A stretch of DNA of 6,429 bases from Fibrobacter sp. (GTDB lineage Bacteria > Fibrobacterota > Fibrobacteria > Fibrobacterales > Fibrobacteraceae). The stretch lies in NCBI GenBank assembly GCA_012841225.1, contig DUVD01000263.1:1-6429 (forward strand), read 5' to 3'. Under the pieces are notes generated by a model that did no database searches, was not told the origin of the DNA, and was given only the letters and a program-made list of their open reading frames with translations. Positions 4,233-6,429 of the stretch are shown here, one piece after another (position 1 is the stretch's first letter; each line of letters starts with the position of its first letter). The position numbers and the translations under genes were made by a program.

Positions 4233-6429
4233 CCCTTTTTGACGCCGGGGCCTTTAATAATGCTGTGGCCATTGCTTATGGGTTGTACGTTTATTTGTGT
4301 TTCGATCTCTTCTTTGAGCGATTCCACATGCGTGATTATGCCTATTAGCTTTCCTTCTTCTTGGCGTAAATTGGAGAGTAGGCTTATTGCCGATTGTAAC
4401 GTTTTGGAGTCTAGTGTGCCAAAGCCCTCATCTAAAAACAATGTATCTATGCGCACTCGATGGCTTGCCATGGAAGAGAGTCCTAATGCTAAAGAGAGGC
4501 TGATTTGGAAGGTTTCACCGCCAGAGATGTTGCTTGTTGGGCGCACTTCGCCAAAGTCATTATCGTGAAGTAAAAGCGCTAAGTCTTTTTCGTGGGCGGT
4601 TAAAAAATAACGCGGGTTTAATTTTTTTAAGTGCTGGTTGGCGCTTGCGGTAAGGGTTTTTAAGGTAATTCCCTGTACAAACTTGGCTAATTTATCTCCA
4701 TTTGCCGAGCCGATTAATTCACTTAGGCTATCCCAAATTCGGTGCACTTTGTGTTGTTTTTCTAACTTATTTTGTAACGATGAAACTTTCTTTTGATTTT
4801 CTTTATGCTTTCGAAATTCCAGGGTGAGTTCTATTTTTTCATTTTTTTCGCGTTGCAAATCCGCTTTGATTTCTTCGGCTTCTTTTTCTAATTCTTCTAA
4901 TGTTTTATCTGTTAAGGCTTTTGCTTTTTCAGTTTGGAACTCTTTTTGAGCAGACTCTAATTCGCCACTTTTTTTATTGAGTTGATCTTGATTTTCTTGT
5001 ATTTGCTTTTCAATACTACGGCATTCATCTGGGTCCATTCTAGCGACTATAAATGCTTCTTTTGAACTAAAGCCGGCGCGAATTAAGCCTTCTTCAAAAT
5101 TTATTTTGTGTTCTTGTGCTTTTATCGAGTGTTCTTTTAAGTCCTTCAGTGCGCTTTGAATTGTGGAGATTAAGGAGGCCAATGTGTTTTTTATTTGACT
5201 CGCTTGCGTTTCTTTTTGTTTGAGTTCCTTCTCGAGCGAGTCGAGTTTTGCGCTGCATTCTCGGCGATCCTCTTCGACCGTTTTTTCTCCAAAAAGTGTT
5301 TTTCGGTTTTGTTGTTCTTCGCTGAGTTCCAATTCCTCTTTGGCCTTTGCCTCTTCTAATTCTTTTTGCTGAGCCAAATCCGATGTCAATGCGTTTTGAT
5401 TTTCTTGTTCTTTGTATTTATAATCGTGCTCTTTTTCTTTGTGCTCTTCTAACCGTACTTTGCATTTTTCAAAATTGGTTTTCTTTTTTAGCAGCATTTT
5501 CTTGGCAACTAAAATCGCCTCTATGGATTCCAAAGAAACCGAGTAATTACTTAAAAGTCTTTGTGCCTCATCTTGCTGGTTTTGGCATTCGCCTTCTAAA
5601 GCCAAAATCGCTTTGGCGCGCTCGCCTTCTGCTTCGACATTCGCATTGTATTTTGCCTCTAATTCGATGAGCTCACGATTTTCTTTTTCTATTTGTTGCT
5701 GTAGCCCTTTCAATCGCTCTACATTTTGTATCGCTATGTTTTGGTTGGCCCCAATCGTATGGGTTTGGCAATAAGGATGTTCTAAACCCCCACAAACAGG
5801 GCAAGGCAAATCGTTCTTTAACTGGTCTCTAAGCAACGTCGAAAGAGAATCGAGTTCATTTTCTAAAAAATGCTCTCGCTCTTCTTTTGTTTTTTGATGT
5901 TTCGTTTTTAAGAAATCGATGTTTTTTTTGAGTGCTTCTAAAGCCTGTTTTTGAACGGCAAAAAATCCTTTTTTCTCTTGCGTTTGGGCTAGCTTTTTTT
6001 CGAGCCCTTCCAATAAATATTCAATTCTTTGCCACTGCGAAACTAAGACATCATCTTCTTTGTTTTTATCAATATGTTCACGAGCCGCCACTAAATTTGA
6101 GCATTCTTTTTCCCAGTCTTCTTTTAATGCCTGTAGTGTTTTTTTGCTTGCCGCTACTTTTTCTTTTTGCAGTCCTAACTTTTCAATAACAGCTTTTAAT
6201 GTTTTTTGCTTGTTGGCTATAAGAATATCTTTTTCTTTGACTTCATCCCACAAACTCACTTTAGAAGCATTTAGCTTTTGCTGCTCTTGTTTTTTAGTAC
6301 CAGCAACCTTAATGTCGTCGTCAATGTTTTTTAATTCGGACTCATTTCCCTGCTTTTCTTTTTCGGCTTTTTCCTTAATTTTTGTTTTAGTCGCTATATT
6401 TTTTTCCGTTTCCTCGTACTGATTATAAA
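4229..6429 (-). CDS. sbcC: SbcC, ATPase subunit of the SbcCD exonuclease (N-terminus outside window)
   Basis: The minus-strand frame is open from the right edge to the TAA at 4229-4231, giving 732 visible residues. SbcC is the Rad50-like SMC ATPase that works with the SbcD nuclease on DNA hairpins, palindromes and blocked ends. Visible parts, numbered from the right edge: a Lys/Glu-rich coiled coil; the zinc hook CPVCGG (CPVC at 209-212; bases 5792-5803); a second coiled coil of several hundred residues; the ABC signature SGGETF (635-640; bases 4508-4525); Walker B and D-loop FLDEGFGTLD (bases 4412-4438, catalytic D and E at 666-667); and the H-loop ITHVES (H701). The hook-to-signature distance of about 426 residues is similar to E. 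coli SbcC (about 1,050 residues in all), so roughly 300 N-terminal residues with Walker A are missing. The GTG at 6257-6259 is an internal valine, not the start. sbcD is not in the window; it usually lies just upstream. Confidence 0.95.
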   Translation of the reverse strand, partial: YNQYEETEKNIATKTKIKEKAEKEKQGNESELKNIDDDIKVAGTKKQEQQKLNASKVSLWDEVKEKDILIANKQKTLKAVIEKLGLQKEKVAASKKTLQALKEDWEKECSNLVAAREHIDKNKEDDVLVSQWQRIEYLLEGLEKKLAQTQEKKGFFAVQKQALEALKKNIDFLKTKHQKTKEEREHFLENELDSLSTLLRDQLKNDLPCPVCGGLEHPYCQTHTIGANQNIAIQNVERLKGLQQQIEKENRELIELEAKYNANVEAEGERAKAILALEGECQNQQDEAQRLLSNYSVSLESIEAILVAKKMLLKKKTNFEKCKVRLEEHKEKEHDYKYKEQENQNALTSDLAQQKELEEAKAKEELELSEEQQNRKTLFGEKTVEEDRRECSAKLDSLEKELKQKETQASQIKNTLASLISTIQSALKDLKEHSIKAQEHKINFEEGLIRAGFSSKEAFIVARMDPDECRSIEKQIQENQDQLNKKSGELESAQKEFQTEKAKALTDKTLEELEKEAEEIKADLQREKNEKIELTLEFRKHKENQKKVSSLQNKLEKQHKVHRIWDSLSELIGSANGDKLAKFVQGITLKTLTASANQHLKKLNPRYFLTAHEKDLALLLHDNDFGEVRPTSNISGGETFQISLSLALGLSSMASHRVRIDTLFLDEGFGTLDSKTLQSAISLLSNLRQEEGKLIGIITHVESLKEEIETQINVQPISNGHSIIKGPGVKKG

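Noticed and set aside
911..4258. The 8-base direct repeat CCTTTAAT at 911-918 and 4251-4258, near both ends of the two-gene cassette, as a target-site duplication.
   Set aside because: An 8-base AT-rich match between two flanking stretches is quite likely by chance, one copy lies over a start codon and the other inside the sbcC coding end, and there is no transposase or integrase.
6257..6259. GTG as the start codon of sbcC, giving a 676-residue protein.
   Set aside because: The frame continues open for another 56 codons to the right edge, with the same Lys/Glu-rich coiled-coil character, and a start here would remove the Walker A half that SbcC requires.
5347..6422. Long open frames on the plus strand opposite sbcC, with hydrophobic translations resembling membrane proteins.
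   Set aside because: They are the complements of Lys/Glu-rich coiled-coil codons, which read as Phe/Leu/Ser-rich; they lack ribosome-binding sites and overlap a clear sbcC reading frame.

Overview
The window is protein-coding almost throughout and holds parts or all of five genes. The base composition is AT-rich, the candidate promoter is sigma-70-like (TGnTATAAT), the visible ribosome-binding sites are AAGG/GGAG-like, and a DUF1456 (YehS-type) protein sits next to an E. coli-style SbcC. Together these suggest a low-to-moderate-GC Gram-negative bacterium, possibly a gammaproteobacterium. No rRNA, tRNA, transposase, integrase or CRISPR repeat is visible, so the lineage stays uncertain.

Layout. 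Positions 1-110 (minus) are the N-terminus of a DUF1456/YehS-like protein cut by the left edge. Positions 134-832 (minus) encode a small class I SAM-dependent methyltransferase that probably shares a transcript with it. An 84-base divergent spacer (833-916) carries a consensus extended -10 promoter pointing right. Positions 917-3838 (plus) encode a complete 973-residue protein with a phospholipase-D-like nuclease domain, a superfamily 2 helicase/translocase and a C-terminal DUF3427 region. This is the architecture of the modification-dependent (type IV) restriction enzyme SauUSI. Thirteen bases later, 3852-4232 (plus) encode a 126-residue NUDIX hydrolase of the NudG/MutT type. Converging on it with a 4-base stop-codon overlap is sbcC (4229 to the right edge, minus), the ATPase subunit of the SbcCD (Mre11-Rad50-like) nuclease. 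Its N-terminal quarter or so lies outside the window.

How the genes may work together. The plus-strand pair looks like a two-gene defence or genome-quality unit. The large enzyme is expected to translocate on and cut DNA carrying modified cytosines. The closest well-studied relative of the NUDIX enzyme, E. coli NudG, hydrolyses cytosine nucleotides, including 5-methyl- and 5-hydroxy-dCTP. An attractive but unproven reading is that the NUDIX enzyme clears modified dCTP from the pool. That would either keep the host chromosome from becoming a target or deny a phage its modified precursors. SbcC may be only a neighbour, although SbcCD acts on DNA ends such as restriction would produce. No cognate DNA methyltransferase is present; the methyltransferase in the window lacks DNA-methylase catalytic motifs.
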